Source: an uncultured Bacilli bacterium
GTDB lineage: Bacteria; Bacillota_I; Bacilli_A; RF39; UBA660
Assembly (NCBI GenBank): GCA_944332705.1
Contig: CALVKM010000002.1
Coordinates: 31,149 to 95,148 of the forward strand
DNA length: 64,000 nt
Direction of reading: 5' to 3'
Shown here: positions 30,565-38,808 of the stretch, piece after piece
How the letters are laid out: the number at the start of each line of letters is the position of its first letter
How positions within the stretch are numbered: position 1 is the first letter of the stretch
Program-made: the position numbers and the translations under genes
The notes under the pieces: generated by a model
The model's database searches: none
What the model was told of the DNA's origin: nothing
Seen by the model: only the letters and a program-made list of their open reading frames with translations

Positions 30565-31890
30565 ATGGAACAAGCATCACTTTTTGATGAATCAAAATAT
30601 GAACCACTGGCTTATAGAATGCGGCCCAGAAATTTAAGTGAATTTGTTGGTCAAGAGCATTTGATTGGGAATGGCAAAATACTTAAGAAAATGATTGAAA
30701 GTGATAATGTTTCATCAATGATTTTCTGGGGACCACCGGGGGTAGGTAAAACTACACTCGCTCGGATTATTGCTCATGAAACTAAATCAGATTTTATTAA
30801 TTTTTCTGCGGTAACATCAGGAATTAAAGAAATAAAAAAAGTAATGGAAGATGCCGATAATAATAAAAAGTTAGGTATTAAAACTATTTTGTTTGTTGAT
30901 GAAATTCATAGGTTTAATAAAGCTCAACAAGATGCTTTTTTGCCATTTGTAGAAAAAGGAGCTATTGTTTTAATCGGGGCAACAACAGAAAATCCTTCAT
31001 TTGAAATAAACAACGCTCTTTTATCTAGGTGTCGCACTTTTGTGTTAAAAGAACTATCAGTAGAAAATATTTTAACCCTTTTAAAACGAGCAATTACTGA
31101 TGAAAGAGGATTTGGTAAAAGTAAAGTTGAAATATCTGAAGATGATTTAAAATTTATTGCCACATTTGCGAGTGGCGATGCTCGTAGTGCCTTAACTACT
31201 CTTGATATGATTATTACTAATAGTGATATTGATAAAGATGGAGTTATTCATGTAACTCGTGAAAATATTGAAGAATGTTTAACTAAGAAAACACTACTTT
31301 ATGATAAAGATGGGGAAGAACATTATAATATTATTTCAGCTCTTCATAAATCCATGCGTAATAGTGATCCTGATGCAGCCGTCTATTGGCTTGCTCGCAT
31401 GCTTGAAGCGGGCGAAGAACCACTTTATATTGCTAGAAGAATAGTTCGTTTTGCATCAGAAGATATAGGTCTTGCTGATACTAATGCTCTAAATGTTGCG
31501 ATAAATGTCTATCAAGCATGTCACTTTATTGGTATGCCAGAGTGTAATGTTCACCTAGCAGAAGCAGTTATTTATATGAGCATTGCTCCTAAATCTAATG
31601 CATGTGATGTTGCATATATGAATGCTTGCAGGGATGCCCTAAATACTATTGCTGAACCAGTGCCCCTACAAATTCGTAATGCTCCAACTAAACTTATGCA
31701 AAATCTTAATTATGGTAAGGGATATAAATATGCTCATGATTATGAAGATAAACTGACAACTATGGATTGTTTGCCACCTTCATTAATTGGTAAAACATAT
31801 TATCAACCAACAACTCAAGGTAATGAAATTAAATTTAAACAAAGACTTGAACAAATAAAAGAATGGAAGAAAAATCATAAAGATACATAA
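30565..31890 (+). CDS. rarA: Replication-associated recombination protein A (AAA+ ATPase)
   Basis: The 441-residue protein is the RarA/MgsA/WRNIP1-type clamp-loader-like ATPase that works at stalled replication forks. It starts PLAYRMRPRNLSEFVGQEHL, has MIFWGPPGVGKTTLARIIA (Walker A, about residues 52-70), ILFVDEIHRFNKAQQDA (Walker B) and GATTENPSFEI (sensor 1). The C-terminal tetramerisation region (GEEPLYIARRIVRFASEDIG, MNACRDALNTI) is complete. AAAGGAGGG precedes the ATG, and a TATAAT lies at 30533. Confidence 0.96.
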   Translation: MEQASLFDESKYEPLAYRMRPRNLSEFVGQEHLIGNGKILKKMIESDNVSSMIFWGPPGVGKTTLARIIAHETKSDFINFSAVTSGIKEIKKVMEDADNNKKLGIKTILFVDEIHRFNKAQQDAFLPFVEKGAIVLIGATTENPSFEINNALLSRCRTFVLKELSVENILTLLKRAITDERGFGKSKVEISEDDLKFIATFASGDARSALTTLDMIITNSDIDKDGVIHVTRENIEECLTKKTLLYDKDGEEHYNIISALHKSMRNSDPDAAVYWLARMLEAGEEPLYIARRIVRFASEDIGLADTNALNVAINVYQACHFIGMPECNVHLAEAVIYMSIAPKSNACDVAYMNACRDALNTIAEPVPLQIRNAPTKLMQNLNYGKGYKYAHDYEDKLTTMDCLPPSLIGKTYYQPTTQGNEIKFKQRLEQIKEWKKNHKDT

Positions 31891-31975
31891 ATGTTAAAAA
31901 ACTTTGCGTAATTTCCAAACTATTTTGGTAGATATAAAAATGGCATTAATATATAATTGTTATCGAGAAGAAATT

Positions 31976-32545
31976 ATGGATTTAGGAAACAAAATATTAA
32001 AATTAAGAAAGGAAAAAGGATACTCTCAAGAAGAACTAGCAGAAAAACTAGGAGTCACTAGACAAACAATATCCAATTGGGAACTTGGTAGTACACAACC
32101 CAATCCCGAACAATTAAAAGGTTTATCAAAAATACTTAATGTAAGTATTGATGAACTTTTAGATAATGATATAAAAGCTGTGATTGAAGAAAAAGTATCT
32201 AATACCGAAAAACTAGCAGGTATTATTATTAAAATACTTAAAGTCTTTGGAATACTTATTATTATATATATTTTGTTGTTGGTTATAGGTATTATTACTT
32301 TTACTGTTTTTCGCAAAGAATCAAGTGAATCAGTTTGTAATAAAGCTACAAGTGCAACTCTAAATTGTTCAATTGAAGATAATAACTATACTGTAACTAT
32401 TGGTGATGATAACTATTTTGATTGTCCAGAATGCAATGAGGATATGCAAATTTATTTGAAAGATATTACTGATTGGGCCAATATAAATCATAGTGTAGAA
32501 AACATTAAAACCTATTTTAGGGAAAATGGTGGAAATTGTGAGTGA
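31976..32545 (+). CDS. XRE-family regulator with membrane anchor
   Basis: This 189-residue protein has a helix-turn-helix domain (GYSQEELAEKLGVTRQTISN, then PNPEQLKGLSKILNVSIDEL), a membrane helix (about residues 85-110) and a short outer domain with two CxxC-like pairs (SATLNCS and FDCPECNED). The layout is like the gene at 6915, so the genome uses this type more than once. ATG 31976 is chosen because the domain starts there; the ribosome site is weak (GAGAAG). It is 5 bases from the promoter region of type I locus B. Confidence 0.8.
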   Translation: MDLGNKILKLRKEKGYSQEELAEKLGVTRQTISNWELGSTQPNPEQLKGLSKILNVSIDELLDNDIKAVIEEKVSNTEKLAGIIIKILKVFGILIIIYILLLVIGIITFTVFRKESSESVCNKATSATLNCSIEDNNYTVTIGDDNYFDCPECNEDMQIYLKDITDWANINHSVENIKTYFRENGGNCE

Positions 32546-32550
32546 TTAAC

Positions 32551-32579
32551 TTGTAATTTATTTTGAAATTTGGTATATT
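32551..32579 (+). promoter_or_regulatory. Promoter of antitoxin-like sRNA, locus B
   Basis: TTGTAA (32551-32556), 17 bp, TATATT (32574-32579), as in locus A. Confidence 0.8.
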
Positions 32580-32586
32580 ATAAATG

Positions 32587-32658
32587 TAAGTGTTACCCAT
32601 ATTGGGTAACGCCTGAATTGTGTCAGACGCTACATTTTACTTGTCGGCGTCTTTTTTG
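32587..32658 (+). ncRNA. Antitoxin-like sRNA of type I locus B
   Basis: The predicted transcript of about 70 nt folds into GTTACCC/GGGTAAC (32592-32610), CTGA/TCAG (32613-32625) and the terminator GACGC/GCGTC (32626-32651) with a T-run. TGGGTAACG at 32603 is repeated at 32796, so the sRNA can pair with the leader of the facing toxin mRNA as well as with its 3' end. Confidence 0.75.
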
Positions 32659-32720
32659 TTGTTTGTTCCATAGATGACCAGTATCAAAATAACTACTAGT
32701 AGATATAAATCTTCATTCAA
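32637..32720 (-). CDS. Putative type I toxin peptide B (27 aa)
   Basis: A 27-codon frame on the minus strand starts at TTG 32720, 8 nt after GGGAGGG. The peptide begins MNEDLYLL, continues VVILILVIYG and ends with TNNKKDADK. It matches the peptide at 29057 in start, hydrophobic core, Gly and tail. CTCCTCCTT upstream can pair with the ribosome site region (AAGGA and GGGAGGG), so the leader can hide the start. The stop codon lies within the sRNA terminator loop. A membrane toxin controlled by antisense RNA is inferred. Confidence 0.72.
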   Translation of the reverse strand: MNEDLYLLVVILILVIYGTNNKKDADK

Positions 32721-32811
32721 CTGTACATCCCTCCCTTTTATCCTTGTTTAGAAGGAGGAGTTAAAAAACGGATAACAGCGACGCCTCACCAATAATGGGT
32801 AACGGTTATCT

Positions 32812-32839
32812 ATTATAGTTGTTATTTTTTTATTTGCAA
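32812..32839 (-). promoter_or_regulatory. Promoter of toxin B mRNA
   Basis: On the minus strand TTGCAA (32839-32834), 16 bp, TATAAT (32817-32812), as in locus A. Confidence 0.75.
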
Positions 32840-32843
32840 GCAC

Positions 32844-32880
32844 TTCGACACACATCGACAAAACAAGCCAAAATTCGACA
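32844..32880 (-). promoter_or_regulatory. Three phased TGTCGAA-type boxes, locus B
   Basis: Read on the minus strand: TGTCGAA (32880-32874), TGTCGAT (32860-32854), TGTCGAA (32850-32844), with the same 20- and 10-bp offsets and the same 4-bp distance to the -35 as in locus A. Confidence 0.65.
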
Positions 32881-32964
32881 TTCTTTGGTAGAATAATAGT
32901 TGTGTTTACTTTAAATAATTGTTATAATTTATATGAAAAAAATTAATGAAAGAACTTGGGATAT

Positions 32965-33960
32965 ATGAATATAGAAAAAGAAATAATAAAAAAATGTATA
33001 TTAGATAAAGATAAATTAATACCTTTTGGTTTTATTAAAGAAAAAGATAATTATAAATATATAACTAATATTATGAATAATAAATTTAGGGTAGAAATAA
33101 TTATTAATGCAAATAATGAACTAATAGGTAAAATATATGATATAGAAACAAATGAAGAATATACAAACTTTAGAGTAGAAAATCTAGGATCTTTTTCTAA
33201 TAGTGTTAAAGAAGAATATATAAATATATTAAAAAATATTGTTAGTAATTGTTATATTAGTCATTATTTTTCTTTTAATCAAACTAATCGTATTGTTAAT
33301 GAAATAATAAAAAAATATAATGTTAGTCCTGAATTTTTATGGGATAAGTATCCGAATTATGGAATATTTAGAAATAAAAAGAATAATAAATGGTTTGCGG
33401 CTATTTTAAATGTTGATAAAAGTAAAGTTATCAACAATGAATCAGGAGAAATAGAAATAATTAATGTAAAAGTAGATGATTTAGTTAATGATTATTTAAA
33501 AGAAAAAGGCATTTTTCCGGCGTATCATATGAGTAAGAAAAGTTGGATAACTATTATTTTAGATGATACTTGTAAAGACGAAAAAGTTATGGAATTAATA
33601 GACATTAGTTATGAACTTGTAAATAAAAAAAGTACTTGGATAATTCCGGCAAATCTCAATGTTTATGATATTGTTAGTGATTTTAAGAAAAGTGATATAA
33701 TGATTTGGAATCATCAAAGTAGTATGGAACTTGGTGATATAATCTATATTTATATGACTAAACCAATGGGGTATATAAAATATAAGTGTCAAATTATAGA
33801 TATAAATGATAATATAATGACTATAAAGTTAATGCAGGAATTTAATGATAATTTATTAACATTTGATTTACTTAACAATTATGGACTTAAATCTGTCCGG
33901 AGTCCAAGGAGAATTCCTGATAAATTAAAGAATTATCTAGAAACAATTAGGGAGGTTTAA
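32965..33960 (+). CDS. MmcQ/YjbR-like protein with C-terminal EVE/PUA-like domain
   Basis: The 331-residue protein has a YjbR-like middle (about residues 120-225): FLWDKYPNYGIFRNKKNNKW, FAAILNVDKSKV and YHMSKKSWITIILDD. The C-terminal 100 residues look like an EVE/PUA-type beta barrel: TWIIPANLNVYDIVSDF, then GDIIYIYMTKPMGYIKYKC, which in EVE proteins recognises modified bases. The fusion is unusual. The ATG at 32965 has a poor ribosome site. Its stop overlaps the start of the exonuclease gene (TAATG). Confidence 0.75.
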   Translation: MNIEKEIIKKCILDKDKLIPFGFIKEKDNYKYITNIMNNKFRVEIIINANNELIGKIYDIETNEEYTNFRVENLGSFSNSVKEEYINILKNIVSNCYISHYFSFNQTNRIVNEIIKKYNVSPEFLWDKYPNYGIFRNKKNNKWFAAILNVDKSKVINNESGEIEIINVKVDDLVNDYLKEKGIFPAYHMSKKSWITIILDDTCKDEKVMELIDISYELVNKKSTWIIPANLNVYDIVSDFKKSDIMIWNHQSSMELGDIIYIYMTKPMGYIKYKCQIIDINDNIMTIKLMQEFNDNLLTFDLLNNYGLKSVRSPRRIPDKLKNYLETIREV

Positions 33961-34514
33961 TGCGGGAATTTAAAGGTAATAGTTTAATAAAAGAATTAGA
34001 TGATTATACAGTTGTAGATATTGAAACGACATCACTTGATTCAAGAAGTGGAGAAATATTAGAAATAAGTGCCATTAAAGTGCGAAATAAGAAAACAATT
34101 GATACATTTTCTAAATTAATTAAAGTTTCATATGTTGGATCATTTACTACTCACCTAACAGGTATAACAAATGCAGAAATGTTAGAATATGGTGAAGATT
34201 TAACTAAAGTTTTAGAAGACTTTTTAGCATTTTTAGGTAATGATGTCATTGTTGGACATAATGTGAATTTCGATGTTAATTTCTTATATGATAATTTAGA
34301 GAGTGAATTAGGTATTTTTCTAACTAATGATTATATCGATACATTAAGATTATCGAGAATGTTTTTGCCGAAGCTCAAACATCATCGATTAGATGATTTG
34401 ATTACTTATTTTAATTTAGAAGAAAGAAGCGAACACCGAGCTTTAAATGATTGCGTTCTTACTAATCAAGTTTATTTAAATTTATGGGGTTTACAAAACA
34501 AAATATATAATTAA
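33960..34514 (+). CDS. DnaQ/PolC-like 3'-5' exonuclease
   Basis: This 184-residue DEDDh exonuclease has ExoI in YTVVDIETTSLD (about residues 17-28), ExoII in VGHNVNFDVNFL and ExoIII in RSEHRALNDCVLT. The size fits a stand-alone proofreading or RNA-processing exonuclease rather than PolC itself. It is coupled to the previous gene by a 1-nt overlap and followed by a DUF2000 gene. Confidence 0.92.
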   Translation: MREFKGNSLIKELDDYTVVDIETTSLDSRSGEILEISAIKVRNKKTIDTFSKLIKVSYVGSFTTHLTGITNAEMLEYGEDLTKVLEDFLAFLGNDVIVGHNVNFDVNFLYDNLESELGIFLTNDYIDTLRLSRMFLPKLKHHRLDDLITYFNLEERSEHRALNDCVLTNQVYLNLWGLQNKIYN

Positions 34515-34525
34515 GGAGAGTGTTT

Positions 34526-34942
34526 ATGGAAGATAAAAAATGTGTTATGATTATTGATGAAAATTTACCACTGGGATTAATTGCTAATACAGCAGCAGTT
34601 TTAGGCAATACAATAGGTGCTCATTATCCCAAGTTAGTTGGTAGTGATGTAGTAGATAAAAGTAATAATACGCATATGGGAGTAATAAAAATACCTATTC
34701 CCATACTTAAAGGTAATGCTAGTATGCTGTTTTCGTTAAGGGAAAAACTTTATCAAGAAGAATATAGTGACTTAGTTGTTGCAGATTTTTCTTCAGTTGC
34801 TCAAAGTTGTAAAAATTATGAAGAATATATTTCCAAAATAAGTGAGGTTACTGCTAAAGACTTAAAATATGATGGCATTGCTATTTATGGCGATAAGAAA
34901 AAAGTTAATAAACTAACAGGTAGTATTGGTTTGTTAAGATAA
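34526..34942 (+). CDS. DUF2000 family protein
   Basis: The 138-residue protein begins CVMIIDENLPLGLIANTAAV and has IGAHYPKLVGSDVVD, the typical start of DUF2000 proteins, a peptidyl-tRNA-hydrolase-like fold of unknown function. AAGGAG lies about 8 nt before ATG 34526. It is part of an operon from 32965. Confidence 0.88.
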   Translation: MEDKKCVMIIDENLPLGLIANTAAVLGNTIGAHYPKLVGSDVVDKSNNTHMGVIKIPIPILKGNASMLFSLREKLYQEEYSDLVVADFSSVAQSCKNYEEYISKISEVTAKDLKYDGIAIYGDKKKVNKLTGSIGLLR

Positions 34943-34954
34943 AGGGAGACTAAA

Positions 34955-36115
34955 ATGTCTATAGTAGTTAATATTAATCCCCATAAAAAGAAAAAAATAG
35001 ATTTTAAATTACTAAATCAAATGGCTTATTCTAAAGAACTTTATATAGGAACTTTTGATGATGCTTATAGATACGAGCGATATACTGGTAAAAATGATAT
35101 TAGAAATGTACCTTTTATTTTGTTTTATAAAAAATTATTTGGGAGAGGTTTTTCTTTTTTAGTAAATGATGATTATAATGCTGAACTTACATTAAATTAT
35201 CCTTGTAGTGTAATAGATATAGCAATATTTTATAAATTTATTACAATGTATTGTAAACATTTTAATCTTGATAAATTTACTCAAGAAGGAGAAGTATATA
35301 GTTTAGATGATATAGAAAAATTGCAAGTAGAGGCCGATAATTTTAATAAAAGAATAGTTTGCAGGGAACTTAAAGTTGGTTTAACAATATTTGGTTGTAT
35401 TTATCCCATTGTAATTGATGATGATTTAGTACTTAAATTAAGAAGTAATGAAGAGGATAAAGCTTATAATTATTTTGCTAAATATTTAGATAATTTACAA
35501 AGACCAATGTATTACTATGCGATACCTTTAATATATAAAAATAATAATAAATATATTGCTAAATATGGATTAACTAAAGATGTTCCATCAATATTTCCCA
35601 AAAGTACATATTTACCATTTGGATATAATCAAAAACTACTTGATAATATAACTTCTTGGAGTGTTGCTATAATTGAAAATCAAGAATATAGTATTACTTG
35701 TGAAATTCCTTATAATGATTTTTGTAAATTAATTAATATTAATAAATTACCTAAATTTGATTATAAACATAAACTAGTTACTATTGATGATAAAATAATG
35801 GCTAAAATAAGTAAATATAAAATAGCAAAAGCTAAAGATGAATTAAGTAATTGGTTAAGTGATTATAGAGAACTTGGACACAAACCAAGTAAAATAGAAT
35901 ATACTAATGAATTTGTAACTGAAAACATTCATTGTTATATTTTTAAATATAAAAAAGAAATGTTCGGCAAATGGTATTTAGGTATAGTAAGTGATTCGGG
36001 AACTTTTAGTGAATTTAAGGAGTATATTAAGGAAACAGAAATAGATGATGCCAAAGAAATTATTAATTTATTAAAAGAATTTTGGAAGAAAACTGCTGAG
36101 AATGTGGACAAATAA
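34955..36115 (+). CDS. Uncharacterised protein, possibly DUF4299
   Basis: This 386-residue protein starts MSIVVNINPHKKKKIDFKLL and is rich in Tyr and Lys with no membrane segment. The opening resembles DUF4299 proteins of Firmicutes, but I cannot confirm it from sequence alone. It has alternating alpha/beta character (VGLTIFGCIYPIVIDDDLVL, then YYYAIPLIYKNNNKYIAKYG). GGGAG precedes the ATG, and 12 bases separate it from DUF2000. Confidence 0.6.
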   Translation: MSIVVNINPHKKKKIDFKLLNQMAYSKELYIGTFDDAYRYERYTGKNDIRNVPFILFYKKLFGRGFSFLVNDDYNAELTLNYPCSVIDIAIFYKFITMYCKHFNLDKFTQEGEVYSLDDIEKLQVEADNFNKRIVCRELKVGLTIFGCIYPIVIDDDLVLKLRSNEEDKAYNYFAKYLDNLQRPMYYYAIPLIYKNNNKYIAKYGLTKDVPSIFPKSTYLPFGYNQKLLDNITSWSVAIIENQEYSITCEIPYNDFCKLININKLPKFDYKHKLVTIDDKIMAKISKYKIAKAKDELSNWLSDYRELGHKPSKIEYTNEFVTENIHCYIFKYKKEMFGKWYLGIVSDSGTFSEFKEYIKETEIDDAKEIINLLKEFWKKTAENVDK

Positions 36116-36155
36116 GAAAAAATATAATAAAATAATACTCATTCAAGGGGGATTT

Positions 36156-36707
36156 ATGAATAAAGAATTGTTAAAACATGCTCAAGAATATATCGAAAAA
36201 ATGGCTCAAGGTATCAATCCAATTACGGGAGAAGTAGTGCCAGAAGATGATACACTTAATAACATTAAAATAACTAGATGTCTTTATTATGTTAATGATG
36301 TTTTAAAAGAAGTTATTGCTAAAGGAATTAAAGGAAATAAAAATAAAGGTATTCCATTTAATTTAACAATTGATGAATTAAATAACTATGAATTTACTGA
36401 AGAATTACCATTATCTAAAATAGTTAAAAAAATAAATGATTTAAAAAATAATTTGGATATGAATGATTTAAAATTAAAAGATGTCTATAATTGGTTATTA
36501 GAAAATGATATTTTAAAAATTGAAGTTATTAATAATAAAAATTGTAAAAGACCAACTGAACTTGGTAAAAGCATGGGGATAACTGTTAGAAGAATTAATA
36601 ATAATTTAGAAACATATGATATTGTATTTTATAGTATTGAATTTCAAAAGTTTATGATAGATAATTTTAATAGTTTACTTGAGTATATAAATAGAGTTGG
36701 TAAGTAA
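36156..36707 (+). CDS. Uncharacterised protein, 183 aa
   Basis: The protein begins HAQEYIEKMAQGINPITGEV and continues DDTLNNIKITRCLYYVNDVL, a start that recurs in uncharacterised proteins of Clostridia. The middle is basic and helical. The C-terminal part (GITVRRINNNLETYDIVFYS) suggests a nucleic-acid-binding or winged-helix region, but no function can be assigned. ATG 36156 follows AAGGGGGA. It is the last gene of the operon starting at 32965. Confidence 0.65.
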   Translation: MNKELLKHAQEYIEKMAQGINPITGEVVPEDDTLNNIKITRCLYYVNDVLKEVIAKGIKGNKNKGIPFNLTIDELNNYEFTEELPLSKIVKKINDLKNNLDMNDLKLKDVYNWLLENDILKIEVINNKNCKRPTELGKSMGITVRRINNNLETYDIVFYSIEFQKFMIDNFNSLLEYINRVGK

Positions 36708-36710
36708 TTA

Positions 36711-36732
36711 TCAACTTTTTAGTTGAATTTTA
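36711..36732 (+). terminator. Weak hairpin after the operon
   Basis: TCAACT/AGTTGA with a TTTT loop, followed by ATTTTAGG; weak as a terminator. Confidence 0.35.
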
Positions 36733-36794
36733 GGTAATTTATCTTTTAAAAGTAATAAATATATGATAAAATAACCTTATTGAAAGGTGGTTTT

Positions 36795-38273
36795 ATGAAA
36801 CAAGAAGAACTTAAAAGAATAATAGGGCAAATAAAAAGATATGATTTAGTTAGTGAGTTTGAAGAGGTCGAAGATGTAAAAAGATGGCTAGAAAATTTAA
36901 ATGAAAGACAAATAGGTAATTTTATTAATTTAAATATTGATTTAAGTAATATTAAATTTCCTAAAGATATATTACTTAATAAAGCATTTTTAAATCATCC
37001 TGATTTTTTGCATAGAGTAGATATGTTAATTGCTAGTGGTTATGATAAAAGACTTAGTAGTGCATTTTTAATTAGTAATTATTTTGAGGATGCTATTAAG
37101 TTGTTGGATAACCCTATGATAGATGAAAAAATTAAAAGTCTACTAGATAGTGATTATTTTATAAATAGTCCATATTATAAAAGCGATTTAGATTTAATAT
37201 TAAAAGTTAAAAATCCTCGTGTTTTACAACTATTAATTAATCTTGCAGATGAAGAAGATTTTATTAAAAGTCCATTTCATGAATCAGATATGAAATTTAT
37301 TGCTAGTCTTGAAGATATATCCGAAGAAAAAGCAGATTTATTATATAGTTATGTTATAAATGATGATGCTTTAAATGATTCATGGCGCAATGAAAATTTA
37401 AAAGTATTATTGAATAATAAATATGAGGATGGTTTGTTATTTGAGTTATTGACAAACCCAGATTTTATTGAAGGCAAATATTATCGTACTGAGGTAGAAT
37501 ATTTTTTAAAAGCAGCAAGTCCATATAATGCCGCAGCTTTATATGGACACATGATTAAAAATTCTTCACTTAATTTTAAAATATTTGATTATACTAGAAA
37601 ATTTGGTTTTAAAAGTGAACATTTAGGAAGCATATATTTAGGATTTTGTAATGTAGATAAAATAACTGATACAAATTATTTAAAAGAATTAGAATTATTA
37701 ACTAATATGAATGAGTTGATTGTTATATTTGTAGAAAGGCTTATGAGAAATAAAGAATTTATTACTAGTCCTAATTTTGAATTTGATTTAAAATTATTGG
37801 AATCTTTAGCTGCTGAAGAACAATTTAATCTCAATATATTTGTTGATGTATTTAGGGTAATTAAATTTGCTTTTAACGAACCAACTCATCGAAAAGATGT
37901 AATGCTTATACGAAATGAAGCAAGAGATCAAAATAGAGCATTTATGGCTATGATAGCAATTAATGAAAACAATCTTCAAAGTATTAATCATGATTATGAT
38001 ATGTTGTTTATTAAAAATATGGATTTTAGTACTTTAGATGATGAACAAATAAGAAGAATAGAGTATATTATGACAAATTCTAAATATATAAATAGTCCAA
38101 AACATAAAGATATGCTAGAACAAGCATTAAATAATAATTTTGTAAGTGAAAATACTGATATTTTAGCTTATTTAAATGAACTTGAAAGTAATCCAAAATT
38201 ATTACAATATGAAATACCTAAAAAAAGTAGTCTGTTAAGAAGAATTAGAAATGGATTTAAAGATGAATTATGA
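36795..38273 (+). CDS. Helical repeat protein, unknown
   Basis: This 492-residue protein contains at least five units of the form [YF]-I-x-S-P-x-x-x-x-D-[LM]: YFINSPYYKSDLDLIL, FIKSPFHESDMKFI, FIEGKYYRTEVEYFL, FITSPNFEFDLKLL and YINSPKHKDMLEQAL. Each is part of a pair of helices, so an alpha-solenoid is likely. The family is not known to me. Solenoids often bind proteins. ATG 36795 follows AAAGGTGG. Its stop overlaps the GNAT gene by 4 nt (ATGA). Confidence 0.65.
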   Translation: MKQEELKRIIGQIKRYDLVSEFEEVEDVKRWLENLNERQIGNFINLNIDLSNIKFPKDILLNKAFLNHPDFLHRVDMLIASGYDKRLSSAFLISNYFEDAIKLLDNPMIDEKIKSLLDSDYFINSPYYKSDLDLILKVKNPRVLQLLINLADEEDFIKSPFHESDMKFIASLEDISEEKADLLYSYVINDDALNDSWRNENLKVLLNNKYEDGLLFELLTNPDFIEGKYYRTEVEYFLKAASPYNAAALYGHMIKNSSLNFKIFDYTRKFGFKSEHLGSIYLGFCNVDKITDTNYLKELELLTNMNELIVIFVERLMRNKEFITSPNFEFDLKLLESLAAEEQFNLNIFVDVFRVIKFAFNEPTHRKDVMLIRNEARDQNRAFMAMIAINENNLQSINHDYDMLFIKNMDFSTLDDEQIRRIEYIMTNSKYINSPKHKDMLEQALNNNFVSENTDILAYLNELESNPKLLQYEIPKKSSLLRRIRNGFKDEL

Positions 38274-38734
38274 TTAGAAAAATGAATTTAAATGATTATG
38301 AAGATGTAAGAATATTAGTTAAGCAAATTCATGAATTACATTTAAGTAATAGACCAGATATTTATAATGATGGTGAATCATTTCCTAAGGAATACTTTGA
38401 AAAAGTATTAAGTGATGCAAATAATCTTAATTATGTATATGTAGAAAATAAAAAAATAGTTGGAGTTTTAAATGCGACTTTACAGCATACTAATCCACTA
38501 CCTATTATTAAGCCTAGAACTTATTATTTTATTGAAAATTTAGTAGTGGATAAAAATCATAGAAGAAAAGGTATTGCTAAAAAGTTATTTCATTATTTAA
38601 CTTTAAAAGCAAAGGAAAATAATATAGATTCAATAGAACTAAATGTTTGGGCGTTTAATAAAGATGCAATTAAGTTTTATGAATATATGGGAATGAATAT
38701 TAAAAATATAAGAATGGAAATAAAGTCTAAATAA
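38270..38734 (+). CDS. GNAT-family N-acetyltransferase
   Basis: This 154-residue GNAT protein has the acetyl-CoA loop NHRRKGIAKKLFHYL (about residues 95-109), the preceding strand YFIENLVVDK, and the closing AIKFYEYMGM. The start overlaps the previous stop, so it is coupled to the solenoid protein. Its substrate is unknown. Confidence 0.88.
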   Translation: MIRKMNLNDYEDVRILVKQIHELHLSNRPDIYNDGESFPKEYFEKVLSDANNLNYVYVENKKIVGVLNATLQHTNPLPIIKPRTYYFIENLVVDKNHRRKGIAKKLFHYLTLKAKENNIDSIELNVWAFNKDAIKFYEYMGMNIKNIRMEIKSK

Positions 38735-38749
38735 ATATAGACTTTTTTT
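38722..38749 (+). terminator. Terminator after the GNAT gene
   Basis: AAGTCTA (38723-38729) pairs with TAGACTT (38738-38744), followed by T's. Confidence 0.7.
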
Positions 38750-38808
38750 CTGTTTTTTGATAAACTATATTGGTAATTGGACATATAATAATAGGAAGTG
38801 GGAAGTAT

